Program-made: the position numbers and the translations under genes | Origin: Elusimicrobiota bacterium | GTDB taxonomy: Bacteria > Elusimicrobiota > Elusimicrobia > UBA1565 > UBA9628 | Length of the DNA stretch: 33,143 nucleotides | Direction of reading: 5' to 3' | NCBI GenBank assembly: GCA_003151975.1 | Contig: PLZD01000025.1 | Location: forward strand, 155,836 to 188,978 | Notes under the pieces: generated by a model | Seen by the model: only the letters and a program-made list of their open reading frames with translations | Told to the model about the DNA's origin: nothing | Database searches by the model: none | In this document: positions 15,467 to 25,436 of the stretch, piece by piece | How positions within the stretch are numbered: position 1 is the stretch's first letter | Layout of the letters: every line of letters begins with the position of its first letter

Positions 15467-16945
15467 TCATTTCTTTGCTTTCTTGAGAAACGCGATGGCT
15501 TCCGCCCGGGTCTTGACGCGCCCCACCGCTTGGGCCTCGGAGAGGCGTTCGAGCCACTTGCCGATCTCGGGCCCCGCGGGCAGGTCCATGGCCTTCATGA
15601 CCTCGTTTCCGTCGAGCAGGCGCGGCGGGGCCGCCTTGCCGGGCTCGTCCAAAAGGCGCGCGATCAGGAAAGAGACGACTTGCAGGTGGTGTACGGTTTT
15701 GCGGACCTCTTCCGGCTTGAGCTTTGATAATCCCTCGCCGGGCTCGGCACTGGCGACCTTGAGCGCCTTGATGACGCGCTCCTCCGAGAGATAGCTGGCG
15801 TGGTCGGCCCAGCAGACCAGCAAGAGACCCAGGGCATCCTTGCCGAGGTCACGGAAGAAGCGGTAGGCCGCCTTGTCGGTCGGCACGCCCGAGGCCGCCA
15901 GGTTTCCCGGGCGCAAGTGGTTGCTGACGATCGCCGAGACCGTCTCGATGCTCGCCCGAGGGTACTTCAGGCGCTTCATGATCTCGGCGGAGCGTCTTCC
16001 GCCCACGACGTCGTGGCCGAAAAAGCGCAGACGGCCGCCGACTTGCTTGGCGGTCTCGGCCTTGGAGACGTCGTGGAGCAAAGCGGCCAGCATGACCACC
16101 GCCGGAGGCGGCATGAGCTCCTTGATGCGGCCCGCATGCTCCGGATAGACGGCGTCGAGATGGTGCAGAAGATAATCGGCCCGCGCGGCGGTGTCGAGCG
16201 AGTGCTTGAGCACGCCGCCTTCGCCGTAGTAGACCAAAGCGCACTTGCGTGAGGGCTCGAGATCCGGAAAAAGCGCCGTCAACAGGCCGCAGGCGTCCAT
16301 TTCTTTTAGGACCTTTGCGCAGCCGCTCTCGGCAAGCAAAAGCATAAGCTCGGATTGAACGCGTTCGGCGGCGGGCTTGCTGATGCGGTGGCGCACGCCG
16401 GAAATTAAGCGCACGGTCGCCGGCTCGACGGCAAATCCAAGCTGGGCGGAGAGGCGGAAGGCGCGCAGCAATCTGAGCGGATCGCTCTTGAAGAGCTCGT
16501 CGGTCTCCGCGCGCAGTATCTTGTCGCGCAAGTCCTTGAGGCCGCCGCGCGTATCGATGAGGGCCCCGGGAGTCCCGCCATCCAGGGGAACCGCCAAGGC
16601 GTTGACCGTGAAGTCGCGCCGCTCCAGATCCTTCTCGATCGTTCCCCCCGCCAGTTCCGCGAGGTCGAGTTGGCGCACCGTTCCCGGGCCGCGCGGCAGC
16701 ACGAGGCGGAATACCTCGTTGACCTCATCGAGCACGATGAGCTTGACCTTGAAGGAAGCCGCGAGCTGACGCGCGAGGACCGACGCCTTGACCGTCGCAA
16801 GATCAAGGTCGACGACGGGACGGCCCAGCAGGTAATCGCGGACCGCGCCGCCGACCAGATAGACGGGATTCTTGTGCGCGCTCGCGGCGCGGCGCAGCAA
16901 TGCCGCCGCATCGGTGGGCAAGCGCAGCGCCGTCTCGGCGGACAT
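15467..16945 (-). CDS. CCA-adding/poly(A) polymerase family nucleotidyltransferase with HD domain
   Basis: A 492-residue class II nucleotidyltransferase. The head domain has the signature VYLVGGAVRDYLLG (28-41) and the DxD metal site D46/D48. It continues with RRDFTVNALA (109-118) and DPLRLLRAFRLSAQLGF, all typical of CCA-tRNA nucleotidyltransferases and poly(A) polymerase I. An HD domain follows (ALLHDVSK, H291 and D292), so the enzyme probably also has phosphohydrolase activity. Whether it adds CCA, A only, or poly(A) cannot be decided from the sequence. The ATG at 16945 overlaps the acyl-CoA synthetase stop by one base (TGATG); a TTG one codon earlier is less likely. Confidence 0.9.
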   Translation of the reverse strand: MSAETALRLPTDAAALLRRAASAHKNPVYLVGGAVRDYLLGRPVVDLDLATVKASVLARQLAASFKVKLIVLDEVNEVFRLVLPRGPGTVRQLDLAELAGGTIEKDLERRDFTVNALAVPLDGGTPGALIDTRGGLKDLRDKILRAETDELFKSDPLRLLRAFRLSAQLGFAVEPATVRLISGVRHRISKPAAERVQSELMLLLAESGCAKVLKEMDACGLLTALFPDLEPSRKCALVYYGEGGVLKHSLDTAARADYLLHHLDAVYPEHAGRIKELMPPPAVVMLAALLHDVSKAETAKQVGGRLRFFGHDVVGGRRSAEIMKRLKYPRASIETVSAIVSNHLRPGNLAASGVPTDKAAYRFFRDLGKDALGLLLVCWADHASYLSEERVIKALKVASAEPGEGLSKLKPEEVRKTVHHLQVVSFLIARLLDEPGKAAPPRLLDGNEVMKAMDLPAGPEIGKWLERLSEAQAVGRVKTRAEAIAFLKKAKK

Positions 16946-18531
16946 CAAGCCGCTCCGGCGGCTTTTTTCTGCAGCTCTTGCTGACGCAGGGCGCGCTTGA
17001 GGACTTTCTGCAGCGCGTTCTTGGGCAGCGCGTCGACGATCTCGAGGTCGCGCGGGCGTTTGTAGCCGTCGAACTTCGCGCGGCAGAACTTCATGAGCGC
17101 GGCCTTATCGGCGTCGGCGCCCTTCTTGAGGACCACGAAGGCCTTGATCGTCTCGTCTCCGTGCTCGTCGGGGATGCCGATGATAGCGGCTTCCTCGACG
17201 GCCGGGTGCTCCAAGAGCACGGCCTCGACTTGGGCCGAGAAAACCTTGAGGCCCTTGATGATGATCATGTCCTTCTTGCGGTCCCTGATGAAAAGAAAGC
17301 CGTCGGAATCGAGCGCGCCGATGTCGCCGGTCTTGAGCCAGCCGTCCTTGGTGAACGCCTCGCGCGTGGCCTCGGGCAGGTTGTAGTAGCCCTTCATGAC
17401 GCAGTCGCCGCGAACGCAGATTTCGCCTTCGCCGCCGAGCGCGAGCTCGCGCTCGGCGTCGTCGACGATCTTGACCTGCACTCCGTCGATCGTCGTGCCG
17501 ACGCTGCCGACGCGGCGCTGATCCAGCGCGTTGATCGTCATGACCGGCGACGTCTCCGTGAGGCCGTAGCCTTCAAGGATTGGGATGCCGAAGGTCTTCT
17601 CAAAATCCTTCTGGACCGCCGGCGAGAGCGGCGCCGCGCCGGAGATCGCCATGCGCACCTTGCGGAAGAACAGCCACCTGAGGAAGAACCCTTGCAGGCC
17701 GCAGCATTGCTTGGTCAAAACCGAGTAGATCTGCGGCACCGCCGCGAACAGCGTGACGCCGTGCCGGGCCATGAGCTTGAGCCACGGCTTGGCCGGCGCG
17801 ATGGCGGGCGCGATCACGAGCTTGGCCTTCAGGCGCAGGCAGATCAGCACCTTTCCGGTCCAGGCGAAGCTGTGGAACATCGGCAAGATGCAAAGGCCGA
17901 CGTCGGAGGATTTGAGCCCGACTTTTTTCAGCGTCGCTTCGCAATTTGTAATGAAATTATGGTGCGTGAGCATGACGCCTTTAGGATTTCCGGTAGTCCC
18001 GCTCGTGTACAGTATCGAGGCCGTATCCTGTTCGTCGAGTTCGACCCCGATCGCTGTACGATCGGGGTCGAACCCCGCCGACGAAACGGCGGAAAAAGGT
18101 TGTTCCTTGTCCTTGCACTCGTCTTGAGCAGCATCGCTCACCCAAAGGCGGGTGAGCGATGGGGTCTTCGCGGCTGCGCCGCGAAGACCTTTCAAAAACT
18201 CACGCTGGGTGACGATGCCCACGGCACGGCAATCATTAAGCATGTACGCGAGTTCGTCGGCCTTCTGAACCATGAAGTTAATGGGAACCGCGATCGCGCC
18301 GATCCGGTTCAAGCCGAGATAAGCCTGCACGAAGACGATGCTGTTCCGGTGAACGATGGCGACGCAATCGCCCTTCTTGACGCCCGCCGCGGCAAAGCCC
18401 GCGGCCGTTGCCAGAACGCGGCGGCGAAACTCGCCGTAGGTGATGGATTCTTCCGCGGTCGCGTAGGCGGTTTTGTCCCCCGCCTCCAGCGCCGCGTCGT
18501 CGACGAGGTCGTTGAGATTCTTGATGTTCAT
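16945..18531 (-). CDS. AMP-forming acyl-CoA synthetase (FadD-like)
   Basis: A 528-residue ANL-superfamily ligase that activates a carboxylic acid, probably a fatty acid, with ATP and then CoA. Motif A3 is at about 173-190 (ILYTSGTTGNPKGVMLTH), A5 is GYGLTETSPV, A8 includes WLKTGDIGALDSDGFLFI, and the A10 lysine lies in RDLEIVDALPKNALQKVLKR. There is no signal peptide or membrane segment. The linker between residues 115 and 165, just before A3, is encoded by three perfect DNA hairpins described separately. The ATG at 18531 follows the DppC-like permease stop by one base, and the stop overlaps the next start by one base, so it is translated as part of the long operon. Confidence 0.93.
   Translation of the reverse strand: MNIKNLNDLVDDAALEAGDKTAYATAEESITYGEFRRRVLATAAGFAAAGVKKGDCVAIVHRNSIVFVQAYLGLNRIGAIAVPINFMVQKADELAYMLNDCRAVGIVTQREFLKGLRGAAAKTPSLTRLWVSDAAQDECKDKEQPFSAVSSAGFDPDRTAIGVELDEQDTASILYTSGTTGNPKGVMLTHHNFITNCEATLKKVGLKSSDVGLCILPMFHSFAWTGKVLICLRLKAKLVIAPAIAPAKPWLKLMARHGVTLFAAVPQIYSVLTKQCCGLQGFFLRWLFFRKVRMAISGAAPLSPAVQKDFEKTFGIPILEGYGLTETSPVMTINALDQRRVGSVGTTIDGVQVKIVDDAERELALGGEGEICVRGDCVMKGYYNLPEATREAFTKDGWLKTGDIGALDSDGFLFIRDRKKDMIIIKGLKVFSAQVEAVLLEHPAVEEAAIIGIPDEHGDETIKAFVVLKKGADADKAALMKFCRAKFDGYKRPRDLEIVDALPKNALQKVLKRALRQQELQKKAAGAA
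18039..18073. repeat. Perfect 15-bp inverted repeat inside the acyl-CoA synthetase gene
   Basis: Bases 18039-18053 are the exact reverse complement of 18059-18073, with a 5-base loop between. The element encodes residues 154-165 of the synthetase, just before the ATP-binding motif. A 15-bp perfect stem at this spacing is far beyond chance for a window of this size. Confidence 0.9.
18132..18161. repeat. Perfect 12-bp inverted repeat inside the acyl-CoA synthetase gene
   Basis: Bases 18132-18143 pair perfectly with 18150-18161 around a 6-base loop. It lies 58 bases from the 15-bp hairpin and 1 base from the next hairpin, and encodes about residues 124-134 of the same protein linker. Confidence 0.9.
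18163..18189. repeat. Perfect 12-bp inverted repeat with GCA triloop inside the acyl-CoA synthetase gene
   Basis: Bases 18163-18174 pair perfectly with 18178-18189, leaving a three-base loop that reads GCA on the sense (minus) strand. It encodes about residues 115-123. The same triloop is possible in both hairpins at the end of the dppD-like gene. Confidence 0.9.
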
Positions 18532-18532
18532 T

Positions 18533-19417
18533 TCATTTCTGCCTTGGGTCTAGGATATCACGCACGGCGTCGCCCAGGAGGTTCCAGCCGAGCACGAAGA
18601 AGAAAATCGCGAAGCCGGGGATGAAGACGGTGTGCCAGTACTCGAATGGATTGCCGTTCGAGCCCAAGAGCCAGTTGCGCGAGAGGCTGATGAGTTGCCC
18701 CCAGTCGGCGTAGCCGACCGGCGCGCCGAGGCCGAGGAACGAGAGCGCCGCCGCCGTGATCACGATGCGCCCCATCGACAGCGACGCGACGACGAGCAAC
18801 GGGTAGATGCAGTTGGGAATGATGTGCCTGGACAGGATTCTGAAGTCGGAAGCGCCCAGGGCCCGCGCGGCGGATACGAAGTCGCGTTCCTTGATCGAGA
18901 GCACGTCGCCGCGCAGAAGGCGCGCGTAAGACGGCCACGAGACCGCCGCGACCGACAGCATGACGTTGGAGAGGCTCGGCTTGGTCACGGTCACGATGAC
19001 GACGGCAAGGATCAAGTCGGGGAATGCCAGCACGATGTCGGTGAAGCGCATCATGAGTTCGTCGACCCAGCCGCCGTAGAAGCCGGCGGCGCCGCCGATC
19101 AGGATGCCCACGGTCAGCGAACTCGCCACGACGACCACCGCCACGCGGAAGGCCGTGCGCGTGCCCCAGACCATGCCGTAATAAAGATCGTACTGCTGCT
19201 CCGTCGTGCCGAACAGGTGCTTGGCGCTGGGCCGCACGGGGTCGGGGCTGTAGCCGTCCTGCGGGATGAGATAGGCGTCGCGCGAGTTCTTCTCCGGCGG
19301 CGCGATCAGCGGAGCCGCGGCGGCCACGGCGAAGAAAAAGGCGATCAGGCCGAAGCCGACCAGCGACGCGGGCCGGCGCCGCAGCAGCTTCCACGCGTGC
19401 CGGATTTTATCCTTCAT
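18533..19417 (-). CDS. Dipeptide/oligopeptide ABC transporter permease, DppC type
   Basis: A 294-residue inner-membrane permease of the DppC/OppC family. After a cytoplasmic N-terminus (KDKIRHAWKLLRRRPASLVG) and a first helix, it has the periplasmic segment and LFGTTEQQYDLYYGMVWGTR typical of the family. The transport core follows, with the ATPase-contact EAA-like loop ERDFVSAARALGASDFRIL, and a C-terminal GWNLLGDAVRDILDPR. The ATG at 19417 lies 2 bases after the DppB-like stop; the frame upstream of it is open but is shadow of that gene. It forms the channel with the DppB-like protein. Confidence 0.93.
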   Translation of the reverse strand: MKDKIRHAWKLLRRRPASLVGFGLIAFFFAVAAAAPLIAPPEKNSRDAYLIPQDGYSPDPVRPSAKHLFGTTEQQYDLYYGMVWGTRTAFRVAVVVVASSLTVGILIGGAAGFYGGWVDELMMRFTDIVLAFPDLILAVVIVTVTKPSLSNVMLSVAAVSWPSYARLLRGDVLSIKERDFVSAARALGASDFRILSRHIIPNCIYPLLVVASLSMGRIVITAAALSFLGLGAPVGYADWGQLISLSRNWLLGSNGNPFEYWHTVFIPGFAIFFFVLGWNLLGDAVRDILDPRQK

Positions 19418-19419
19418 CC

Positions 19420-20445
19420 TCAGTTCACCCGGATCCTGGGATCGACGACGGCGTAGAGAATGTCGCTGACGAGATTGGCGACGACAAAAAGCCCGGAGGC
19501 CAGCAAGGTCGAGCCCAACACGCCCGCGATGTCGAGCTGTTGGGCCGCGACGACGCCCCAGCGGCCGATGCCCGGGAAATCGAAGACGGTCTCGGTGATC
19601 ACGACGCCCCCGAGCAGAGTAATGAATATGAGAGAAGAAAGCGTGACCACCGGGATCAGCGCGTTCTTGAGGGCGTGCTTGCGCACGATCACGGGGCCGG
19701 GGACGCCCTTGGCCTTGGCCGTGCGGATGTAGTCCTTGCCGAGCTCCTCGAGCATGGAGGAGCGCGTGATGCGCAGCAGCAAGGCGAGATCGATGTAGAT
19801 CAAGGTCGCCGCGGGCAGGATCAAATGCTTGGTCACATCGAGATAAGCGTTGAACTCGCCGTTGAGCAGACAATCCAAGCTCAAGAGTCCCGTGTAATGG
19901 CGGAAGGCGTCCGAATGAACGAGCAGATCCACGTCGAGAGAATAGCGGCCGGGCGGAAAAATGTGGAATTGGCCGTAGAAAATCATGAGCAGCAGCAAGC
20001 CGAGCACGAAGCTCGGCAGGGAGTAGCCCGTGATCGCCACCAGGCGCGTCAGTTGATCGAGCCACTTATCCTTGTAGACCGCGGACAAAGTCCCGAACGC
20101 GACTCCCAGAATCAAGATCGGGATGAAGGAGAGGATCGAGAGCTCTAAGGTCGCGGGAAAGAAGGCGCGGATGGCGTCGGCCACGGGCATCTTGGCGGTC
20201 TCGCTGTAGCCGAGATCGCCGTGCGCCACCTGCACGACCCAACGGCCCCACTGCATGTAGACGGGATCGCGCAGGCCGTACTTGTCGATGATCTGCTCGA
20301 CGGAGGCCAGCTGGCGCGGGTCCTTGACGTAAAGAGCCGCGCGCATCTCCGGCGTGAGGAATTGCAGGATCGCGAAGAGCAGCATCGTGACCGCGAGCAT
20401 GACCAGCGGCAGGAAGGCCAGCCGCTTGAGAATGAAGCGCGTCAT
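19420..20445 (-). CDS. Dipeptide/oligopeptide ABC transporter permease, DppB type
   Basis: A 341-residue inner-membrane permease. The N-terminus MTRFILKRLAFLPLVMLAVT is the usual first helix of DppB/OppB proteins, followed by DKYGLRDPVYMQWGRWVVQV and GDLGYS, and a core of about five helices. The ATPase-contact loop is EELGKDYIRTAKAKGVPGPV. The C-terminus ends in LYAVVDPRIRVN, standard for the family. The periplasmic loop around PGRYSLDVDLLVHSDAFRHY is somewhat longer than in E. coli DppB. The ATG at 20445 overlaps the substrate-binding-protein stop as ATGA; starting earlier would lie inside that gene. Confidence 0.93.
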   Translation of the reverse strand: MTRFILKRLAFLPLVMLAVTMLLFAILQFLTPEMRAALYVKDPRQLASVEQIIDKYGLRDPVYMQWGRWVVQVAHGDLGYSETAKMPVADAIRAFFPATLELSILSFIPILILGVAFGTLSAVYKDKWLDQLTRLVAITGYSLPSFVLGLLLLMIFYGQFHIFPPGRYSLDVDLLVHSDAFRHYTGLLSLDCLLNGEFNAYLDVTKHLILPAATLIYIDLALLLRITRSSMLEELGKDYIRTAKAKGVPGPVIVRKHALKNALIPVVTLSSLIFITLLGGVVITETVFDFPGIGRWGVVAAQQLDIAGVLGSTLLASGLFVVANLVSDILYAVVDPRIRVN

Positions 20446-22226
20446 TTTCCGGCCGCCTCCGTCGCCGTGGATTTGTAGATCGTGTAGAAGCAGGTTCCGT
20501 ACGGCGGATCGCAATAGATCGGGTTAGGGACGAAGCCCTTGACCCAGTCGCGCTGGACGCGCAGGCGTGTGCCGTCGTGGATGACTAGGTTAGGAACATC
20601 CTCGTACTCGATCTCCTGCACGCGCGCATACAGCTTCTTGCGCTTGGCGGGATTGGACTCATAGACGGCCGCGTCGATCAGTTTGTCCGCCTCGGCGTTT
20701 GCGTAATGCTGGTCGAAGGGATACATGCCCTTGGAGTGCATGATCGGAAACGCGAAGTTGTGCGCGTCGGGGTAATCGGCGTTCCAGCCCAGGATGAAGA
20801 CCGGCAGCTTGTGCGCCTGCTGGGCGTCGAGGAAGGCGGGCCAGTCGATCGGCCGTACATCGATGCGGAACTTCGGGTTGAGCGCCTCGATGCCGTGCTT
20901 GAGGATTTGGCAGAGGCTCTGGCGCGGCTGGTTGCTTGTGTTGAAAAGCATGGTGAAGCGGAAGCCTTTCTCCCAGACCTGTCCGCCGAAGGCCTTTTTG
21001 AAATGCTCCGCGGCTTTTCCCGGATCATACTCGTATTTCTTCTGGTCGGGATTGTGCCCGGGCAGGCTGTACGGGACGAAGCCCGTGGCCTGGATGGCTT
21101 TGTTGCGGTCCACGTCGCGGATGAAGCCCTCGTAGTCGAACGCGTAGGCGAAGCCCTTGCGCACCTCGATGTCCGAGAAGAAATCCTCGGGGATGCCGTC
21201 GCCGTCGAGCTTGCCTGAGCCCGTGTAGGGATTGCCCTGCGCGTTCATGTGGAAGGTGAAGTAGAGCATCGGGTTCATTTCCATCGTCGGCAGATCGTCG
21301 AGCACGACGACGCCCGGGATGTTGTCGACCTGGCTGCGCACCTCGCGGTCGGCGTAGATGGAATCGGCGTCGCCGGCTTGAAGCGCGAGCTTGCGCGCGT
21401 TGAACTCGTCGACGCTCTTGATCACGATGCGCTTGAGTTTCGCCGGAGCGCGCCAATAGCCGTCGTTGCGTTCGAGCACGGTCTCCTTGGTCGCGCGGTC
21501 CCAGCGCACGAGTTTGAACGGGCCGGTGCCGTCGGCTTGCTCGTAGATCGGCGAGGTTTGCTTCTGCGGGTTATTGAACTTCGCCCAGTTCGCTTCGGTG
21601 CCGTCCCAGTCGCCGTGCGCGGCGAGCCATTTCTTGGGCACCACGCAGGCGTTGGGCACGGCGGCGAGTATGCTCAGCATCGGCGCGAAAGGCTTGGGCA
21701 AGCGCAGCACGACGTTGTCCGCCTCGACGGTAACCGCGCGCGCGGCGTCCTTGTAAGCGTTGAGATTGAGCTTGCCCTTATCATCGCGGGTCGCCGGATA
21801 TCCCAACAGAGGCTGCATCAGCAGCGAGGCGGGCCCCGCCTCGCGGTCGGACAGCATCGCGCGCATCAAAGAATAGCGCACGTCCTCGGGCGTCATCTCC
21901 GAGCCGTCGTGGAACTTGACCCCCTTGCGGATCGGGATCGTGTAAGTCCGGCCGTCGGCGGAGATCAGGCCGTTCTCCCGGCTCGGAACTTTCGTGGCGA
22001 GCAAGGGCGTCATCTTTTCCGTGGAGCCGCCTTCGAACCAGAAGAGCTGCTCGTAGATGTTGTGGATCACCATTTCGCTCGCCGAGTCGTACTCGTACTG
22101 AGGATCGAGGCTGTCGGCGTCGTTGAAGGTCAGGTAGTTATAGGTGTCGGGGTCGAAGCCCTTGGACGCCTGCCGCTTGGAGCAAGCGGCAAGCGCGAGC
22201 AGAATAAGGGCGGCGATTTTAAGCAC
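20442..22226 (-). CDS. Peptide ABC transporter substrate-binding lipoprotein (SBP_bac_5)
   Basis: A 594-residue extracytoplasmic solute-binding lipoprotein. The signal peptide MLKIAALILLALAACSK has a clean LAAC lipobox with the lipidated Cys at residue 15. The mature protein has the family-5 pattern: TFNDADSLDPQYEYDSASEM near the N-terminus, IYEQLFWFEGG, IPIRKGVKFHDGSEMTPEDV (the family signature), and SLMRAMLS. The C-terminal lobe contains GWNADYPDAHNF. It captures peptides in the periplasm for the DppB/DppC-like channel. The start codon is GTG, and it overlaps the end of the OPT transporter gene by 8 bases. Confidence 0.93.
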   Translation of the reverse strand: MLKIAALILLALAACSKRQASKGFDPDTYNYLTFNDADSLDPQYEYDSASEMVIHNIYEQLFWFEGGSTEKMTPLLATKVPSRENGLISADGRTYTIPIRKGVKFHDGSEMTPEDVRYSLMRAMLSDREAGPASLLMQPLLGYPATRDDKGKLNLNAYKDAARAVTVEADNVVLRLPKPFAPMLSILAAVPNACVVPKKWLAAHGDWDGTEANWAKFNNPQKQTSPIYEQADGTGPFKLVRWDRATKETVLERNDGYWRAPAKLKRIVIKSVDEFNARKLALQAGDADSIYADREVRSQVDNIPGVVVLDDLPTMEMNPMLYFTFHMNAQGNPYTGSGKLDGDGIPEDFFSDIEVRKGFAYAFDYEGFIRDVDRNKAIQATGFVPYSLPGHNPDQKKYEYDPGKAAEHFKKAFGGQVWEKGFRFTMLFNTSNQPRQSLCQILKHGIEALNPKFRIDVRPIDWPAFLDAQQAHKLPVFILGWNADYPDAHNFAFPIMHSKGMYPFDQHYANAEADKLIDAAVYESNPAKRKKLYARVQEIEYEDVPNLVIHDGTRLRVQRDWVKGFVPNPIYCDPPYGTCFYTIYKSTATEAAGK

Positions 22227-24419
22227 GCTTCTTTTTCTCCGCGAGGATTTTCTCCGCGCCCACGAGCAGCAGGAAGATGGACAAAGCGCCGAAGGCGATC
22301 ACCGAGGTCAGATCGTTCTGCGTCCAGAGGCCGAGCGTGCTCTGGTCGAGCGCCTCCCCGAGCTTGGGCCAGAGGCTGATCAGCGCGATGCAGATGCCCG
22401 CGATAGCGCCGCCCGCGATGTAGCCCGAGGAGAGCAGCACGCCGGGACTCATGTCGGATTCCGCCGCCGATTTCTTGGTCCACTTGTCGACCGCCCAGCG
22501 GGCCATGCCCCCCACAAAAATCGGCGTCGATGAGGAAAGGGGCAGGTAGACGCCGACCGCGAACGGCAATGACGGCACGCCGCAGAGCTCGAGGACGAGC
22601 GCGATGGCGACGCCGAGCAGGACCAGGCCCCACGGCAGCTTCTGCGTGAGAATGCCGTCGATGATCAGCGACATGAGCCGCGCCTTGGGCGCGTTGTATT
22701 TCAGCACGGGAGTGCCGTCCATGCGCTTGGTCTCGGTCCCGTTGATGCCGGGATCGACGAGGTAGCGGACCTTGCCCGCGTCGTCGACGAGATACTTGCC
22801 GGCCTCGAGGCCCTGCACTTCCCCCTCTCCGACGCTGAGCGCGTAATACTCGCCCGCGTCCATCGCGGCGTCGACGCCCTTGATCTTCTCTTTTGGGAGC
22901 CCTTCGGTCTTGATCGAGACGGCTGGGAAGTCGCGCTTGGCGTAGACGGTGCTCGCGTTGTTGAGCACGAGCAAAGTCGCGCCGATGACCAGCGCCGAGC
23001 TCAGCGCGCCGACCAGCAGGCCGAGCTGCTGGTAGCGCGGCGTCGCGCCCACGAGATAGCCGGTCTTGAGGTCCTGCGAGGTCGTGCCGCCGTTGGAGGC
23101 CGCGATGCACACCACCGCCGCGATCGAGAGCGCGGTGAGGCGATAATCCTTGCCGACCCAGCCGAGCAGGACGAACACAAGACACGTCAGAAGGAGAGTC
23201 GCCACCGTCATTCCTGAGATCGGGTTCGACGACGAACCGATCTCGCCGGTCAGGCGCGAGGAGACCGTCACGAACAGGAAGCCGAAGAGCACGATCATCG
23301 CGGCGCCGATGAAGCCCTTGACGCCGAAGCCCAAGCCGAGCATGGGCGCCGCGGCCAGCGCGATGATGAGGCCGATCGAGCCGAAAACGACGACGGAATT
23401 CGGGAGATCGTCCTCGGTGCGGAGCTTGACCTTCGCGACCTTCTTCGAGCCCCCGAGCATGTCCTCGACGCCGGCCTTGAGCGAAGAGACGATCACGGGC
23501 AGGGCCTGGAAGAGGCTGATGATGCCGCCGGAAGCGACGGCGCCCGCTCCGATGTAGAGCACGTAGGATTTCCAGACATGCATCGGGTCCATGTCGCGGA
23601 TGAGCTGCGTCGCCGGATACAGCGGCGCGGTCAGCCCGTCGCCGAAGAGCTTGATGGCGGGAATGAGAACCCACGATGAGAGAATGCCGCCGGCGACCAT
23701 GACGCAGGAGATCTGCGTGCCGATGATGTAGCCGACGCCGAGCAGCTCGGGCGCCACTTCGGCGGAGACCGCCGCGCCCTTGAAAAATCCCAGCATCCGC
23801 TCGGGCGTGTCGTTCCAGAGCTTCATGCCGTTCATGAAGATCTTGTACAGGACGGCGACGCCGAAGCCCGTGAAGACCGTCGTGGCCGACGAGCCGCCCT
23901 TCTCTCCGACGATGAGCACGTCGGCGCACGCGGTGCCTTCGGGATAGGGGAGCTTGCCGTGCTGCTGGACGATGAAGGCGCGCCGCAGCGGGATCATCAT
24001 GAGGATGCCCAGCAGGCCGCCGAGAGAGGAGACGACGATCACGCGCGCCATGTCCATCTCGTAGCCGAGGATCATCAACGCGGGCATCGTGACGCCGACG
24101 CCGAAGGCGATCGACTCGCCGGCCGAGCCCACGGTCTGCACCATGTTGTTCTCGAGGATGGTCGCGCGCCGCATGCCGGTGTACTTGCTGAAGATGCGGA
24201 ACAAGGTGATCGACATGACCGCGATCGGAATCGAGGCCGAGACCGTCATGCCGACCTTGAGTACCAAGTACAAGGAGGACGCGCCGAAGATGATGCCGAG
24301 GATGGAGCCGAGGATGACGCCGCTCCAGGTGAACTCGGGGATGACTTCCGAGGCGGGGACGTAGGGCTTGTGCCCGTTCTCGTGCTCGGCCGTCGCTGCG
24401 CTGTGACCGGATTTCGTCG

Positions 24420-24423
<4 letters not shown>
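22219..24423 (-). CDS. OPT family oligopeptide transporter
   Basis: A 734-residue polytopic membrane protein of the OPT superfamily, secondary transporters for peptides or metal chelates. The start of the fold is visible at about residues 25-60 (PEFTWSGVILGSILGIIFGA), and many hydrophobic helices follow. Other family-like stretches are NNMVQTVGSAGESIAFGVGV and LPYPEGTACADVL. A soluble loop of about 110 residues in the second half (around AKRDFPAVSIKTEGL) interrupts the helices; such loops are seen in prokaryotic OPT proteins. The ATG at 24423 overlaps the ATPase stop as ATGA. Its place between the ATPase and binding-protein genes of a Dpp operon is unusual. Confidence 0.93.

Positions 24424-25432
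<1,009 letters not shown>

Positions 25433-25436
<4 letters not shown>

Noticed and set aside
16900-18624. A 574-codon plus-strand open frame opposite the acyl-CoA synthetase gene.
   Set aside because: No recognisable motifs, whereas the minus strand encodes a complete ANL ligase with all its motifs.
19418-20065. Upstream extension of the DppC-like frame inside the DppB-like gene.
   Set aside because: The extension is an out-of-frame reading of the DppB-like gene; the standard DppC N-terminus starts at 19417.
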